From Microvirga vignae (GTDB lineage: Bacteria > Pseudomonadota > Alphaproteobacteria > Rhizobiales > Beijerinckiaceae): a stretch of DNA of 64,000 bases. Shown in pieces: positions 46,824 through 55,342 of the stretch. The notes under the pieces are model-generated. The model did not search any database and was not told the origin of the DNA. It worked only from the letters and a program-made list of their open reading frames with translations. A program made the position numbers and the translations under genes. Numbering within the stretch: position 1 is the stretch's first letter; every line of letters starts with the position of its first letter. The stretch spans positions 1-64,000 of the forward strand of contig NZ_LCYG01000032.1 in NCBI RefSeq assembly GCF_001017175.1, read 5' to 3'.

Positions 46824-47219
46824 TCAGCGGCCCACGAGTGCCAGGATCTGGCGACGGCGCAACCAGACCACGCTGAGGGCAAGCACCAGCAGAGCGATCG
46901 CTGGAACGGCACTGCCGCCAATGACGAACTGGTGCGTGAAGACCGCTCCGACCATCGTGCAGGCCAGAACGGCCGCCCCGAAAGCCGCAGAGCCAGGGAT
47001 GAGAAGCGCCATCGCTCCGATCACCTCGATGAGGCCGGTGACATAGCGAAACCACTCCCCGACGCCGATCGCTTCGAACACCTGGACCATCTGGTCCGCG
47101 CCAGAGAGTTTGGCGCCGCCAGCAGCGAGGAAGGCTGCGGCCAGCAAGAGTTGCAGCGCCCACGCAGCCCAGTCTTGCACTTTGCTTGGCAAGGGCAACG
47201 CTGTTGCGGATATTGACAT
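46824..47219 (-). CDS. DoxX family membrane protein
   Basis: The 131-residue protein has four predicted membrane helices: AAWALQLLLAAAFLAAGGAKLSG, FRYVTGLIEVIGAMALLI, AAFGAAVLACTMVGAVFTHQFVIGG and VPAIALLVLALSVVWLRRR. These are DoxX (PF07681/13564-like) features. Such proteins are often found with pirin and quinone-modifying genes. It is divergent from a LysR gene with a palindrome in the 113-base gap. Function in the cell is unknown. Confidence 0.9.
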   Translation of the reverse strand: MSISATALPLPSKVQDWAAWALQLLLAAAFLAAGGAKLSGADQMVQVFEAIGVGEWFRYVTGLIEVIGAMALLIPGSAAFGAAVLACTMVGAVFTHQFVIGGSAVPAIALLVLALSVVWLRRRQILALVGR

Positions 47220-47299
47220 CGGAAGGCTCCTTCAATGGCGTGAGGCAGGTGTGGCCCGATCTGGAGATACGCTGGCCACATGCATCGCAGAAGCCTATA

Positions 47300-47313
47300 A
47301 TTTCAGATGAAAT
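47300..47313. promoter_or_regulatory. Dyad in the doxX/lysR divergent promoter
   Basis: ATTTCAGATGAAAT (47300-47313) is symmetrical apart from its central two bases and lies 20 bases before the LysR start. It is the only clear dyad in the divergent gap. It may be the LysR operator; inference from position. Confidence 0.5.
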
Positions 47314-47332
47314 GTATCGGCAGGAACGATAG

Positions 47333-48223
47333 ATGCTGGACGGGTTCTCCCTCGATCAGATCAGAATCTTCATCGCCGCGGCCGACCAGGGCAGCTTCTC
47401 GGCGGCGGGACGAAAGCTGAGGCGGGCACAATCCGTCGTCAGCCAGACCGTCGCGACGCTCGAGGCCCAGCTTGGCGTCAAGCTGTTCGACCGAACGGGG
47501 CGGCATCCGCAGTTGACGCCGCAGGGACATGCCTTGCTGGCCGATGCCCGGGCCGTGGTTGCCGGCATTGATGCCTTGAAGGCGAAGGCCAAGGGGCTTG
47601 CCCGGGGCCTTGAGCCGGAGCTCTCGATCGTGGTCGACGTCATGTATCCCATCGCGACGTTGACCGAGACGGTGACGGCCTTCCGCGATGCGTTTCCGTC
47701 GACACCATTGCGGCTTCACGTCGAGGCTTTGGGAGCCGTGGTGCAGCATGTCCAGAGTCGGGTCTGTCAGTTCGGCATCATGGGCACCCTGCCCGTCGTT
47801 CCGCCGGATTGCACCCGGCAGCCCTTGCCCGGCGTGAAACTGGTGATTGTCGCCGCTCCCTCGCATCCGCTTGCCGGCGCGACTGAGCCAATCCCCAGCT
47901 CGGAACTGGCCCGGCACGTTCAACTCGTCCTGACCGACCGGTCAACTCTCACGCAGGGCCGCGACTACGGCGTGATCGCCCAGCAGACGTGGCGTCTCGC
48001 CGATCTCGGCGCGAAGCTCGCGTTCCTGCGGGCGGGTCTGGGGTGGGGGCTCATGCCGGCATGGATGGTGGCGGAGGATCTTGCCCGTGGGAGTCTCGTC
48101 CCGGTCACGGCGCAAGAAGCTTCTCCCGGTGACATCATCATGCCGATGTACGCCATCCACCCGACGGATGAGCCTCTCGGACCGGCCGGGCAATGGTTCG
48201 TTTCATACCTCAACGGATCCTAG
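47333..48223 (+). CDS. LysR-family regulator
   Basis: The 296-residue protein has the LysR HTH at the N-terminus (SLDQIRIFIAAADQGSFSAAGRKLRRAQSVVSQTVATLEAQLGVKLFDRTGR). An effector domain follows with FGIMGTLPVVPP and AFLRAGLGWGLMPAWMVAEDL. It is divergent from doxX, so the usual prediction is that it controls doxX-pirin-FMN reductase. Effector unknown. Confidence 0.92.
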   Translation: MLDGFSLDQIRIFIAAADQGSFSAAGRKLRRAQSVVSQTVATLEAQLGVKLFDRTGRHPQLTPQGHALLADARAVVAGIDALKAKAKGLARGLEPELSIVVDVMYPIATLTETVTAFRDAFPSTPLRLHVEALGAVVQHVQSRVCQFGIMGTLPVVPPDCTRQPLPGVKLVIVAAPSHPLAGATEPIPSSELARHVQLVLTDRSTLTQGRDYGVIAQQTWRLADLGAKLAFLRAGLGWGLMPAWMVAEDLARGSLVPVTAQEASPGDIIMPMYAIHPTDEPLGPAGQWFVSYLNGS

Positions 48224-48327
48224 ATCGCGCAGGCTGCGAGGTTTGGACCTCGGGTATGGGATCTGCGTGCCAGAGAGCCTGCGATGGGAAGACCGATTTC
48301 TGCCGCACTTGATTGGTTAAGCCGGTT

Positions 48328-48963
48328 TCAGGCGGCGCGTAATGCCACAGCCAGGGCATCCGGGTCGCCGTAGAGCATGCTCGAGTTGACAATCCCCCTG
48401 CCCTGGGCGGTGTCGGCGATCAGGGTCGGCACGCCCCGTACGCCGAAGCGGCGCATTTCGGCGCGGCCTTCCGCAATGCGGGCGCGGTTGGCGGAGAGCA
48501 ACTCCTCATTCGCCGCATGAAAGCGCGCGGCGGCATCCTCCAGTCCAAGGCTGGTGAGGACATCGGCTATCACGGCCGGATCGCCGTTGTCGTGCCCATC
48601 CACATACCGTACATGCTGGATGGCCTTGAGCGCTTCGAACTCCTTGTCCGGAGCTGTCAGACGGACGGCGGTGAGCGCAAGCGTCGCTGGCCCGGAATCG
48701 ACTCTCGACGTGCGGCTCTCCAGCACGTTGACGCGATAGTCTTCGGTGAAGCGCTGGCCCGAGAGTTGGGCGATCCGCTGGTCGGCTTCCCAGGCATGGG
48801 CAGCGAAACCGGCGTTCATGGGGAATGCGCCCTCGTCGGCAAAGAGCCCGGTCGGTACAAGATCGATCTTGAAGTCCTCTTGCGCCCCGAGTTTTTCCAA
48901 CGTGGGTGACGCGCCGTAGCACCAGCCGCAGAGAGGATCGAACAGGTAGGTGAGCCGGCGCAT
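48328..48963 (-). CDS. DsbA-family thioredoxin-fold protein (FrnE-like)
   Basis: About 211 residues from the ATG at 48961-48963 (MRRLTYLFDPLCGWCYGASPTLEKLG). The active motif is CGWC. The helical insertion (VLESRTSRVDSGPATLALTAVRL) and cis-Pro region GVRGVPTLIADTAQG are as in FrnE/2-hydroxychromene isomerase-like DsbA proteins. No signal peptide is present, so it acts in the cytoplasm. It begins 1 base after the stop of the NAD(P)-binding gene, suggesting cotranscription. Upstream extension to 49041 is rejected because it overlaps that gene. Confidence 0.85.
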   Translation of the reverse strand: MRRLTYLFDPLCGWCYGASPTLEKLGAQEDFKIDLVPTGLFADEGAFPMNAGFAAHAWEADQRIAQLSGQRFTEDYRVNVLESRTSRVDSGPATLALTAVRLTAPDKEFEALKAIQHVRYVDGHDNGDPAVIADVLTSLGLEDAAARFHAANEELLSANRARIAEGRAEMRRFGVRGVPTLIADTAQGRGIVNSSMLYGDPDALAVALRAA

Positions 48964-48964
48964 C

Positions 48965-49576
48965 TCAATATCCCACCGTGAAGCGCTGGCGCGGATGCTT
49001 CGGGTCTTCGATCTCGTCCACCATAGCGATTGCATAATCATCAGAGGAAATGCTGCTGCCGTTGTCGGTGGTCAGGAGCTGGTCCTTGCCGAGGCGGAAC
49101 TTGCCCGTGCGCTGACCCGGCAGGAATCGGGCCGAAGGCGACAGAAAGGTCCAGTCGAGGTCGTTGACGGTTTTGAGCAGGTCGAGAAATTCCGCGCCGC
49201 GCAACGCCTCCGGCTTGTACTGGGCCGGGAAATCGACCTGATCGACGAGGCGCTCCCCTGGCGCGACCTCCAGGCTGCCTGCGCCGCCGACGACGAGGAA
49301 GCGCTTCATGCCCGAGGCGCGCACGGCATCGACCAGCACGTCGAAATCCGCGTCGAGGAACCTGACCGAGCTGACCACCGCATCGTGGCCCGCAAGAAGC
49401 GCGGCAGGGCCAGACCGGTCCTTGACGTCACCCATGACGGCCGTAACACCCGGCAACGAGGGGATTTTGTCGGGGTTGCGTGCGATCGCCGTAACCTGAT
49501 GTCCTCGATCGGATAGTTCCGTGAGAATGCGCGAGCCGACATTGCCGGACGCGCCGATGAGCGCGATACGTGCCAT
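48965..49576 (-). CDS. NAD(P)-binding protein of the NmrA/atypical SDR type
   Basis: The 203-residue protein starts ARIALIGASGNVGSRILTELSDRGHQVTAIARNPDKI, a Rossmann fold with GxxGxxG and an NADP-type Arg. It continues DAVVSSVRFLDADFDVLVDAVRASGMKRFLVVGGAGSLEVAPG and lacks a YxxxK pair. This is typical of BVR-B/YwnB-like reductases. It is divergent from an HxlR regulator with a 144-base gap, the usual arrangement of HxlR-controlled reductases. Confidence 0.88.
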   Translation of the reverse strand: MARIALIGASGNVGSRILTELSDRGHQVTAIARNPDKIPSLPGVTAVMGDVKDRSGPAALLAGHDAVVSSVRFLDADFDVLVDAVRASGMKRFLVVGGAGSLEVAPGERLVDQVDFPAQYKPEALRGAEFLDLLKTVNDLDWTFLSPSARFLPGQRTGKFRLGKDQLLTTDNGSSISSDDYAIAMVDEIEDPKHPRQRFTVGY

Positions 49577-49720
49577 ACCATTCCTTTTGGTTCGAACTGA
49601 TGATCAGGTCTGCAAACTAGACCGAGAGCCTCGGTCTATGGTATGCGGACAGCCCCCGCAAGACGTCATCGTCAGGTGATCAGGTCAGCCCGGCGTGACC
49701 ACAGCGTCATGGAGCGCAGG

Positions 49721-50107
49721 ATGAACCAAGGCGACCTCGTCCCTATTCCATTCGTGTTCGAACAGCCTTGTCCGATCAGAGACGTTCTCGACCGGATCGG
49801 GGACCAATGGAGTCTGCTCATTCTCGAAGTGCTCGCGCATGGAACCATGCGCTTCAGCGAGATCGAGCGAGCGATCGGCGACATCTCCAAGCAGATGCTG
49901 TCCAAGACGCTGCGGCGCCTCGAGGAGGACGGCTTCGTGCGGCGCACCCTCTATCCGGAAGTACCGCCGCGCGTCGAATACGAGCTGACGGACCTCGGCC
50001 GCTCGTTTCTGGTGCCGATGAAGAATCTCATCGCGTGGGCAAACGCAAATCACCGTGCAATCTGCGAGGCCCGTGACGAATATGGCGCAAAGGGCGCTGG
50101 TCGGTGA
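49721..50107 (+). CDS. HxlR-family regulator 1
   Basis: About 128 residues from the ATG at 49721, with GGAG 6 bases upstream; an ATG at 49709 is also possible. The winged HTH is typical of HxlR: CPIRDVLDRIGDQWSLLILEVLAHGTMRFSEIERAIGDISKQMLSKTLRRLEEDGFVRRTLYPEVPPRVEYELTDLG. The N-terminal Cys (CPI) is the one that senses quinones or aldehydes in YodB/HypR relatives. It is divergent from the NAD(P)-binding gene and probably represses it. Confidence 0.9.
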   Translation: MNQGDLVPIPFVFEQPCPIRDVLDRIGDQWSLLILEVLAHGTMRFSEIERAIGDISKQMLSKTLRRLEEDGFVRRTLYPEVPPRVEYELTDLGRSFLVPMKNLIAWANANHRAICEARDEYGAKGAGR

Positions 50108-50119
50108 GCCGCGCGCCTC

Positions 50120-50621
50120 TCAGCCACGCGGCGACAACGAGAGCCAGACGACGTTGCGGAACTTCAACAGCGCATCGCTGTCCTCGCCCGGCGACCAAGC
50201 TCCAAATTCCCTCGGAAGGACCATCGGCGCAGTCAAAAAACGACACGGCCACAGGAAGATCAGCCTCGCGCGGCCGGGCAAAAATCTGCAACCCCTCAAC
50301 TGGTTCGTCGTCGGCCGACTCGTCGTGCCGGAAGCTTTCGCCCGCATTCATCATCAGCTCGTCGGCCGAAACGGCAGCGCGATGGCCGACGCTGTCTTCA
50401 TGCACCGAGGTCCCACGCAACACGTAGCTGTGAATTCCATCGTTCTTGTGCTCGTGCATCTCCACAACCATGCCGATGCTGAGGTGGGCATGATCAATCG
50501 CGCTGAGAGGGCCGAAGGCGGGATCGGCGAATGGTTCGGCAATGACACCCGGGCGCACGCGGCGGACGCGCAAGTCATCATTCCCATGAGTTGGGCTTTG
50601 GTGGGCACGAAGGATCTGCAT
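50120..50621 (-). pseudogene. Pirin-like cupin, probably frameshifted near the 3' end
   Basis: Reading from the ATG at 50621, the frame MQILRAHQSPTHGNDDLRVRRVRPG...MVVEMHEHKNDGIHSYVLRGTSVHEDS...FRHDE is a pirin-like cupin with metal-ligand His residues (HEH; FRHDE replaces the usual H-S-E). After SEGIWSLVAGRG the frame turns into a basic stretch that overlaps the HxlR gene in antisense to 50028. The neighbouring frame gives GEDSDALLKFRNVVWLSL and stops at 50120, looking more like the family. An indel at about 50182-50192 is therefore likely, plus truncation. Moderate confidence. Confidence 0.6.
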
Positions 50622-50643
50622 GACCACCCGCTCGTGACCCAAC

Positions 50644-51222
50644 TTAGCCGCCGAGCCCCATCAGACTGGCCAGGGCATGCCCCCTTGGCGTCGTCCAGTC
50701 GGCCGCAAGTTCAGAGATGATCTGTGGCGTCGACGTGATCACCGCGCCGGCCTGCTCCATGCGGCGCAGCGCGGCGTCGTCGCCCATCTTCGTGAACGAT
50801 GCCGAGGCATCGGTGACGACCTGCACCTCATAGCCCTCGTCCGGCAACTGGAGGACCGGGAACACAACGCAAACCTCGGTCGTGATCCCGGCGACCACCA
50901 CCTTCCTCCGACCGGTGGCCTTGACCGCGCCGTTGAAATTCTCGTCGTGCATCGCGTTGACGATCCCGGCGCGCTTGATCCGGTCAGCGAACGCCTTTGG
51001 TGCGATTGTCTCGAACTCGGGCAGCAGCGGTCCCTGGGCCTGATCCTCCATGCTCGACGTCAGCACCAGTGGCATGTCGACGGCCGTGGCGATCTTCGCC
51101 AGTTGCAGGGCATTCTTTTTCACCTCTTCGACATCATGCGAATGCGTCCAGGATGTCGTGCCGGTTTGATGGTCGATCAGCAGCATCGCGGCGTTTTCCG
51201 GGGTAAACACATTCTTGTGCAT
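50644..51222 (-). CDS. Isochorismatase-like cysteine hydrolase (YcaC type)
   Basis: The 192-residue protein starts HKNVFTPENAAMLLIDHQTGTTSWTHSHDVEEVKKNA (catalytic Asp in LLIDHQ). It has Lys in DRIKRAGIVNAMHDENF and nucleophilic Cys in AGITTEVCVVFPVLQL, then GYEVQVVTDASASF. This is the YcaC-like branch, unknown substrate. It is followed within a few bases by the damaged pirin-like gene, so the two were probably an operon. Confidence 0.92.
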   Translation of the reverse strand: MHKNVFTPENAAMLLIDHQTGTTSWTHSHDVEEVKKNALQLAKIATAVDMPLVLTSSMEDQAQGPLLPEFETIAPKAFADRIKRAGIVNAMHDENFNGAVKATGRRKVVVAGITTEVCVVFPVLQLPDEGYEVQVVTDASASFTKMGDDAALRRMEQAGAVITSTPQIISELAADWTTPRGHALASLMGLGG

Positions 51223-51288
51223 CCAATAGACTCCTTCGGTTTTTCGGGCTCTTCGGCCCCAGGTTCCACTTCCAGGAGGGAGTGAAGG

Positions 51289-52153
51289 TCACGGACCCGG
51301 CTGTTTGGCGAGCCAGTCTTCAAACGTCATGATGCCGGGCTGCCGCGCCCTCAAAGCCGGGATGTCGGCGGCATAGCCGTCGGCGCCGAACCATTCGAAC
51401 ATTCTGCGCACGTCATAGGGGAGCGGGCGCAGCAGCAGCCTCGGAACCGGAACCGGAAGGCCGGCCGACCATCCGTGGCGCTTCAAGGCGGCGACGATTT
51501 CTGCGCGGGTCAGCTCTCGCCGGCGATCTCCTCGGCCTTTCCCATGAAGGTCGCGGGATCGGCAAAGGCGCGCGCCACCCACTTGCCGATGTCCTCAACG
51601 GCGATCATCTGAAGCGGTTTTCCCCTGGGCACATAGCTGCGCATCAACGCCATCAGCACGACCCGCATCACGGGCTTCACGAAGTTGTCCATGAAGAAGA
51701 CCGACCGAACGATGGTCGAGGGCAGACCGATGCTGCGGATATGCTCTTCGATACGCCATTTGCTCTCAAAGTGAGGCACGGCGGATCGCCGGTCCGCGCC
51801 ACCCACGGATGCATAGATGAAATGATCAACACCGGCTGTGAGCGCGGCATCCGCGACGGCAATGCCGCGGCGTGTCTCGAGCTTCCCGCCATGTCAGCGC
51901 TCTGGACCGAAAAGACGCCATGGGCACCCTTGAAGGCTGCCCGCATGGAAGCCGGATCGTCCATATCGGCTGCGACGACTTCAAAGCCTTTGGCGGCCAG
52001 GCGGCTGGCTGCATCCGAGGCAGGATTTCGGGAGGGGACCTTGAGCTTCCATCGGCCATCCGCGACGAGCGCGCGGACTACTGCGCCGCCCTGCTGTCCG
52101 GTGGCACCAAGGACGACAATTGTCTTCGAAGGATTGTTGTTTGGCGTGTTCAT
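51289..52153 (-). pseudogene. NmrA-family NAD(P)-binding gene with two frameshifts
   Basis: The protein is readable in three frames. N-terminal part NPSKTIVVLGATGQQGGAVVRALVADGRWKLKV...GVFSVQSADMAG (frame 1, from 52153). Middle ETRRGIAVADAALTAGVDHFIYASVGGADRRSAVPHFESKWRIEEHIRSIGLPSTIVRSVFFMDNF...EIAGES (frame 2). C-terminal [16 protein letters not shown]...[11 protein letters not shown] (frame 3). Shifts at about 51878-51890 and 51511-51521 are each explained by loss of one base. Intact, it would be a typical 290-residue NmrA-like oxidoreductase sensor, divergent from HxlR regulator 2. Confidence 0.85.
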
Positions 52154-52193
52154 GGTATGAAAATCGCCAGTAATATTGGACTGAGCAAGTAGG

Positions 52194-52598
52194 ATGAAAA
52201 ATCAGACTAGTATGGATGATCATACTGATGAGACCTCGGCACTGGAGCCGTGCGCGCCCACGGCGGTCGAACTCAACGAGTTCCGCCGCGCCGTAAACAT
52301 GATCATCGGAAGGTGGAAGATAGATATCCTGTGGGTGCTGTTGGGCGGGCCCATGCGCTTTGGCGAGTTGCGCAAGGCGCTACCGGGCATCACTCAACAC
52401 ATGCTCACGGCACAGCTTCGAGCGCTTGAAGCTGATCGCCTGGTCAGCCGAACGGCTTATGCGGAGATACCGCCTCGGGTGGAGTATGCGCTTACCGACA
52501 ACGCCATCGCGCTCAAGCCGATTTTCCTCGCTTTGACGGAGTGGGCTCGTGTCCTGCGTGACACCAAGGAGGAAAATCAGCCGATCCGGAAAGCGTGA
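52194..52598 (+). CDS. HxlR-family regulator 2
   Basis: The 134-residue protein has the HxlR domain (ELNEFRRAVNMIIGRWKIDILWVLLGGPMRFGELRKALPGITQHMLTAQLRALEADRLVSRTAYAEIPPRVEYALTD). An N-terminal CAPTAV segment contains the only Cys before the HTH. The divergent gap to the NmrA-like pseudogene is 40 bases, so it presumably controlled that gene. The start is either 52194 or the inner Met at 52212. Confidence 0.88.
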   Translation: MKNQTSMDDHTDETSALEPCAPTAVELNEFRRAVNMIIGRWKIDILWVLLGGPMRFGELRKALPGITQHMLTAQLRALEADRLVSRTAYAEIPPRVEYALTDNAIALKPIFLALTEWARVLRDTKEENQPIRKA

Positions 52599-53014
52599 AT
52601 TCGCAACTTGAGTGCCGCTGCTCAAGCGTCAGACCTTCGGCGGCTGCTATCTCTTTCGCATGGGTCAGCGCCTTAACTGCAGACTTCATGCGATACAATC
52701 GAACTCAATCTGTAAGAGCAAGGCAGCCTCTCGGACGGGTGAGAACACGTCCACGATCGCGTCGACGACCGTATCGACGCTTTCTCTGGAAACATCGATG
52801 TTAATGCCTGGATTAGCTCCGCCCTCGGATGACGGCTCCGGCTTATTGTCTGTTCCCATGCTCTGACGCGCCTCAACAATACGGTAGAAATGAAGTTCGA
52901 CCTATTGTCCCACAAGCGCCGTCCTAAGCTGGTCAGCGTTATCCGCAGATAAGCTGCTGCAAAAGCCCTGACAAATGCCAGGCTAAACCCTTGATACTCT
53001 TGACAAAAAGAGAA
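52599..53014. other. Intergenic region beside tRNA-Ser, no gene seen
   Basis: About 415 bases contain overlapping short open frames on both strands without protein-like character or a ribosome site. No integrase remnant or direct repeat of the tRNA end was found. Confidence 0.5.
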
Positions 53015-53105
53015 TGGCGGAGACGGAGGGATTCGAACCCTCGATACCCTTTTGGGGTATGCTCATTTAGCAAACGAGTGCCTTCAGCCTCTCGGCCACG
53101 TCTCC
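53015..53105 (-). tRNA. tRNA-Ser, anticodon GCU, CCA apparently encoded
   Basis: On the minus strand the 91-base gene folds as a class II tRNA. The acceptor arm is GGAGACG...CGTCTCC, the D arm is GCCGAGAGGCTGAAGGC, and the anticodon arm is CTCGT-TTGCTAA-ATGAG with anticodon GCT. A long variable arm (ATACCC-CAAAA-GGGTAT) and a T arm GAGGG-TTCGAAT-CCCTC follow. The base after the acceptor is G, followed by CCA. Confidence 0.95.
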
Positions 53106-53281
53106 GTTCGCGATCTGCGGGGTGGTAACCCTGCTTCGCACAGGTGGCGCAATAGACGCGAACAGCCGCCCTTCGTCAAGGCCAAAAGCGTCCCAAGGCC
53201 GTGCAAAACCGATCTTGAAACTGGGTCCTCAGCCGTCCCCTGTGATACGAGGTGGCACAGACAACAAGAGAGGAGCCCCAA

Positions 53282-53635
53282 GTGGCAGACATCAAGCGAG
53301 TTGGCGTTGCCGCCCGTTACAGCGATCTCGTGATTCACGGCAACACAGCCTATTTCTCCGGCTATGTGCCCGAGGAGAGCCTGGGGCGGTCGGTGACCGA
53401 GCAAACCCGAGACGTTCTGGCGCAGATCGAGCAGTCGCTGACCGAGATCGGCAGCGACAAGACCAAGCTCCTGCAGGCCACGATCTGGCTGACCGATATG
53501 GCCTCTTACGACGAGATGAATTCGGTCTGGGATGCCTGGGTGGCTCCGGGACACACACCTGCGCGGGCCTGTGTCCAGGCTCGTCTTGCTGATCCGGATT
53601 ATGCCCTGGAGATCCAGGTCATCGCTGCGCTTTGA
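53282..53635 (+). CDS. RidA/YjgF family imine deaminase
   Basis: The 117-residue protein starts at a GTG (MADIKRVGVAARYSDLVIHGNTAYFSGYVPEE) behind GAGAGGAGCC. The catalytic Arg is in PARACVQARLADPDYALEIQVIAAL, with the Glu of EIQVIA as expected. RidA hydrolyses reactive enamine/imine intermediates from PLP enzymes. It is shorter at the N-terminus than the archetype but complete. Cytoplasmic, probably trimeric. Confidence 0.9.
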   Translation: MADIKRVGVAARYSDLVIHGNTAYFSGYVPEESLGRSVTEQTRDVLAQIEQSLTEIGSDKTKLLQATIWLTDMASYDEMNSVWDAWVAPGHTPARACVQARLADPDYALEIQVIAAL

Positions 53636-53651
53636 GCCACCGCAGGGGCGC

Positions 53652-54446
53652 TCAGGCCGGTTCGACCTTGTTCGCCTTGGCCTGGGCGTTCAGACGCTTT
53701 CTCTCATAGTGTTTCGCCAGACGAAGGTGGCGCCAGATGGCGTAGTTCATGGCGATGAGAAAGCCATAGGTGCCCCGCAGGAAGTGAAGGCGCCCGAAAT
53801 AGGCTTTGATGAAGGCTGCAGGGAACTCGGCATAGACCCGCCAAATCGGAATGGAGACCCCCCTCACCTCAAGATCGATGGCCAGCTGATCGGTATACGC
53901 GTTCAGCTTCGCGATTTGGTCGCCGAGCGACCGGATCGACCGATGGTGAACCAGCCCCTTGAGCTTTCCAACCTTCGTCCCCGGCTTCAAATCCACCCGG
54001 TCATGGACCAAGGAGGACGAATAGCGGCCGGCATCCCTGCGATAAAGCCGTACCGGTCCGATGCGATAGGCAAAAAGGTGCGGCTCCGCCTCGCCGGGGT
54101 AGGTCTCCGCGATCCGAACGCCGTAGGCTTGGCATGGCGGTTCCCCGTGGGCAAAAAGCGCTTTGACTTCCTCGTGTAGGGCGGGCGAAAGCTCCTCGTC
54201 CGCATCGAGATTGAGAAGCCATTCGTGACGGCACTGATCCTCGCCGAAGCGCTTCTGCGGGCCGTACCCGGACCACGGATTGAAGATCACACGAGCGCCG
54301 AGTTCCTCTGCTACGGCTTGGGTGCCGTCTGTCGAGCCTGAATCGATAACGATCAGATCATCCGTCAGGTCTCGAACGGCCTGGATAGTCGCTCCGATCC
54401 GGTCGGCCTCGTCCTTGGCAATGATGAAGACGGAGATTGGAACCAT
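53652..54446 (-). CDS. Family 2 glycosyltransferase (WaaE/KdtX-like)
   Basis: About 264 residues from the ATG at 54444-54446 (MVPISVFIIAKDEADRI); the frame further upstream crosses the dispersed repeat and is rejected. GT-A features: IAKDEADRIGATIQAV, LIVIDSGSTDGTQAVAEELGARVIFNPWSGYGPQKRF and the DxD-like LLNLDADEELS. The C-terminal half with FGRLHFLRGTYGFLIAMNYAIWRHLRLAKHYERKR matches WaaE/KdtX-type enzymes of lipopolysaccharide core synthesis. Donor and acceptor unknown. Confidence 0.9.
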   Translation of the reverse strand: MVPISVFIIAKDEADRIGATIQAVRDLTDDLIVIDSGSTDGTQAVAEELGARVIFNPWSGYGPQKRFGEDQCRHEWLLNLDADEELSPALHEEVKALFAHGEPPCQAYGVRIAETYPGEAEPHLFAYRIGPVRLYRRDAGRYSSSLVHDRVDLKPGTKVGKLKGLVHHRSIRSLGDQIAKLNAYTDQLAIDLEVRGVSIPIWRVYAEFPAAFIKAYFGRLHFLRGTYGFLIAMNYAIWRHLRLAKHYERKRLNAQAKANKVEPA

Positions 54447-54462
54447 AACAATGGGACTTAGC

Positions 54463-54569
54463 GCATCGTGCGGAAAAGTGGACCCGGCTCTCCGCTCTAG
54501 ACGAGGCGCTTCTTTAAGAAGGGAGCATCGGACCCAAAGGTGCAAGTCCACTTTTCTCGTCCGATGCTT
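54463..54569. repeat. Dispersed two-hairpin palindromic repeat, copy B (diverged)
   Basis: It begins with the same 25 bases as copy A (GCATCGTGCGGAAAA followed by GTGGACCCGG). The 3' arm of the first hairpin is degenerate (CTCTCCGCTCTAGACGAG), but the second hairpin is intact in form: GCATCGGAC pairs with GTCCGATGC around a CCACTTTTCTC arm. It lies just upstream of the glycosyltransferase start and beyond the GST gene. Confidence 0.82.
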
Positions 54570-54637
54570 CAGCCTCCTCATCAAGGGGAACAAGAGGGCC
54601 AAGCCCTTAACCCTGGCCTTACCCGTCCCCTTTGATT

Positions 54638-55224
54638 TCAAGCTGCGTGCCTCAACCCCTCCGCCTTCATTGCCTTGTGGACCATGGGACGGTTCGAAAC
54701 ATTCTGCATGAAAGCCTGAACGGCGCCGTATTCCGACAGGTCGATTCTGTGGAATCGAGCCCAGTTCAGGATGGTGAAACAATAGGCATCCGCTACCGTG
54801 GATTCATCGCCCACGAGATAGGAGAGCCGGCGCCGAAGATATTGGACGGCAAGGCGGCGGGCAGCATCGGGCATGAGGCCGTCCGACAAGGGATCGAACC
54901 ACTTGTGGAGCTCGGTGCCGATGAAGCCCACCCATTCCTGAACCCGGTAGCGCTCCATCGAACCCGTTTTCGGTAAGAGGCGACGATCCGGTGCACATTC
55001 GGCGAGGTGTTCCAGAATGGCGGAAACCTCCGTCAGCACCTCTCCATCCTGCAGGGCGAGCGCAGGTACGCCGCCTTTAGGATTGATTCTGCCGAAGCGC
55101 CCCCTGAGGCGGTCGTCTGCGTGTTTAGATCAACCCGATCGAACTCGATCTCAAGACCAGCTTCATAGGCCACGATGTGAGGCGCAAGCGAGCATGCGCT
55201 AGGGCTGTGATAGAGCTTCACCAT
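54638..55224 (-). pseudogene. Glutathione S-transferase with a one-base deletion in a C/G run
   Basis: The N-terminal frame (MVKLYHSPSACSLAPHIVAYEAGLEIEFDRVDLNTQTTASGG) and the C-terminal frame (GRINPKGGVPALALQDGEVLTEVSAILEHLAE...AYCFTILNWARFHRIDLSEY) meet at a run of five C (plus strand 55100-55104). One added base there restores SGGRFGRINPKGG, a perfect fit to GST sequences. Repaired length is about 195 residues, normal for a GstA-like beta-class GST with SPSACS at the glutathione site. It is either a pseudogene or an intact gene with a sequencing error at a homopolymer. Confidence 0.85.
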
Positions 55225-55342
55225 CGAAATCCTTCATTCCCGGCCCCAGCGGGAAATCGAATATCAAACTCAATGCAATGTCATGATAGTGCATCAGATG
55301 AGCCGAACTTCAAGGCGTGACCGCCAATCTTCGGGTATCGGC

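Noticed and set aside
46522..47046. Plus-strand frame spanning the pirin-doxX gap
   Set aside because: It overlaps the DoxX gene in antisense, contains no known motif and lacks a ribosome site.
50028..50119. C-terminal tail of the pirin-like frame
   Set aside because: It is antisense to the HxlR gene and very basic; a frameshift is the better explanation.
52599..53014. Search for an integrated element at tRNA-Ser
   Set aside because: No integrase, no direct repeat of the tRNA end and no phage-like gene were found on either side.
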